Source: an uncultured Eubacteriales bacterium (GTDB lineage Bacteria > Bacillota > Clostridia > Oscillospirales > Feifaniaceae). From it: 5,032 nt of DNA. The DNA is taken from assembly GCA_902474785.1 (NCBI GenBank), contig CABRXB010000104.1, forward strand, positions 1 through 5,032, read 5' to 3'. Below, in pieces: positions 5,031 through 5,032 of the stretch; position 1 is the stretch's first letter; the number at the start of each line of letters is the position of its first letter. Both the position numbers and the translations under genes were made by a program. The notes below the pieces were generated by a model. The model worked only from the letters and a program-made list of their open reading frames with translations. It had not been told where the DNA came from and ran no database searches.

Positions 5031-5032
5031 CT

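Noticed and set aside
4914..5031. Open minus-strand frame running off the right edge whose TGA overlaps the ATG at 4917
   Set aside because: The ATGA overlap would suit translational coupling, but the 38 visible codons are Arg/Gly-rich and pass through both hairpins, and the other minus-strand frames are also open for much of the stretch. A longer sequence is needed to decide.

Overview
The window looks like chromosomal DNA of a GC-rich member of the Clostridia (a Gram-positive anaerobe, perhaps of the Oscillospiraceae type). This is inference. It rests on near-consensus purine-rich Shine-Dalgarno sites before all three main genes, sigma-A-like promoters, U-tailed intrinsic terminators, a lipobox lipoprotein, and protein families common in Clostridia. 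No rRNA or tRNA gene, insertion sequence, phage gene or CRISPR array was seen.

Layout from left to right: (1) bases 8-47 hold an intrinsic terminator for a rightward gene that lies off the left edge. (2) A probable promoter (60-88) leads into a 509-residue lipoprotein of the Cthe_2159-like carbohydrate-binding beta-helix family (170-1699, +). (3) A gene-free, hairpin-rich stretch (1700-2075) carries three stacked GC-rich hairpins after the lipoprotein gene and a separate strong terminator at 2013-2054. (4) A near-consensus promoter (2076-2104) drives a 305-residue zinc-ribbon plus AIM24/TIGR00266-family protein (2153-3070, +). (5) A symmetrical terminator at 3253-3283 appears able to stop transcription from both sides. 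(6) About 635 bases (3284-3918) hold no recognisable gene but contain hairpins, a 15-base near-tandem repeat and one doubtful 47-codon ORF with a good ribosome binding site. (7) A leftward gene (4917-3919, -) encodes an uncharacterised 332-residue membrane-anchored protein with a coiled coil and a beta-rich outer region. Its leader (4951-5030) can fold into two perfect hairpins enclosed by an outer 8-bp stem.

The three genes do not form an operon. The first two are each insulated by their own promoter and terminator, and the third converges on the second. Genes 1 and 3 act outside the membrane: gene 1 as a surface lipoprotein probably binding polysaccharide, gene 3 as a tethered protein of unknown role. 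Gene 2 is probably cytoplasmic or membrane-associated, with its biochemical role unsettled in bacteria. I see no clear new multi-gene system. The observations most worth following are the folded leader at the right edge, the unexplained 3284-3918 stretch, and the orphan terminator at 2013-2054.
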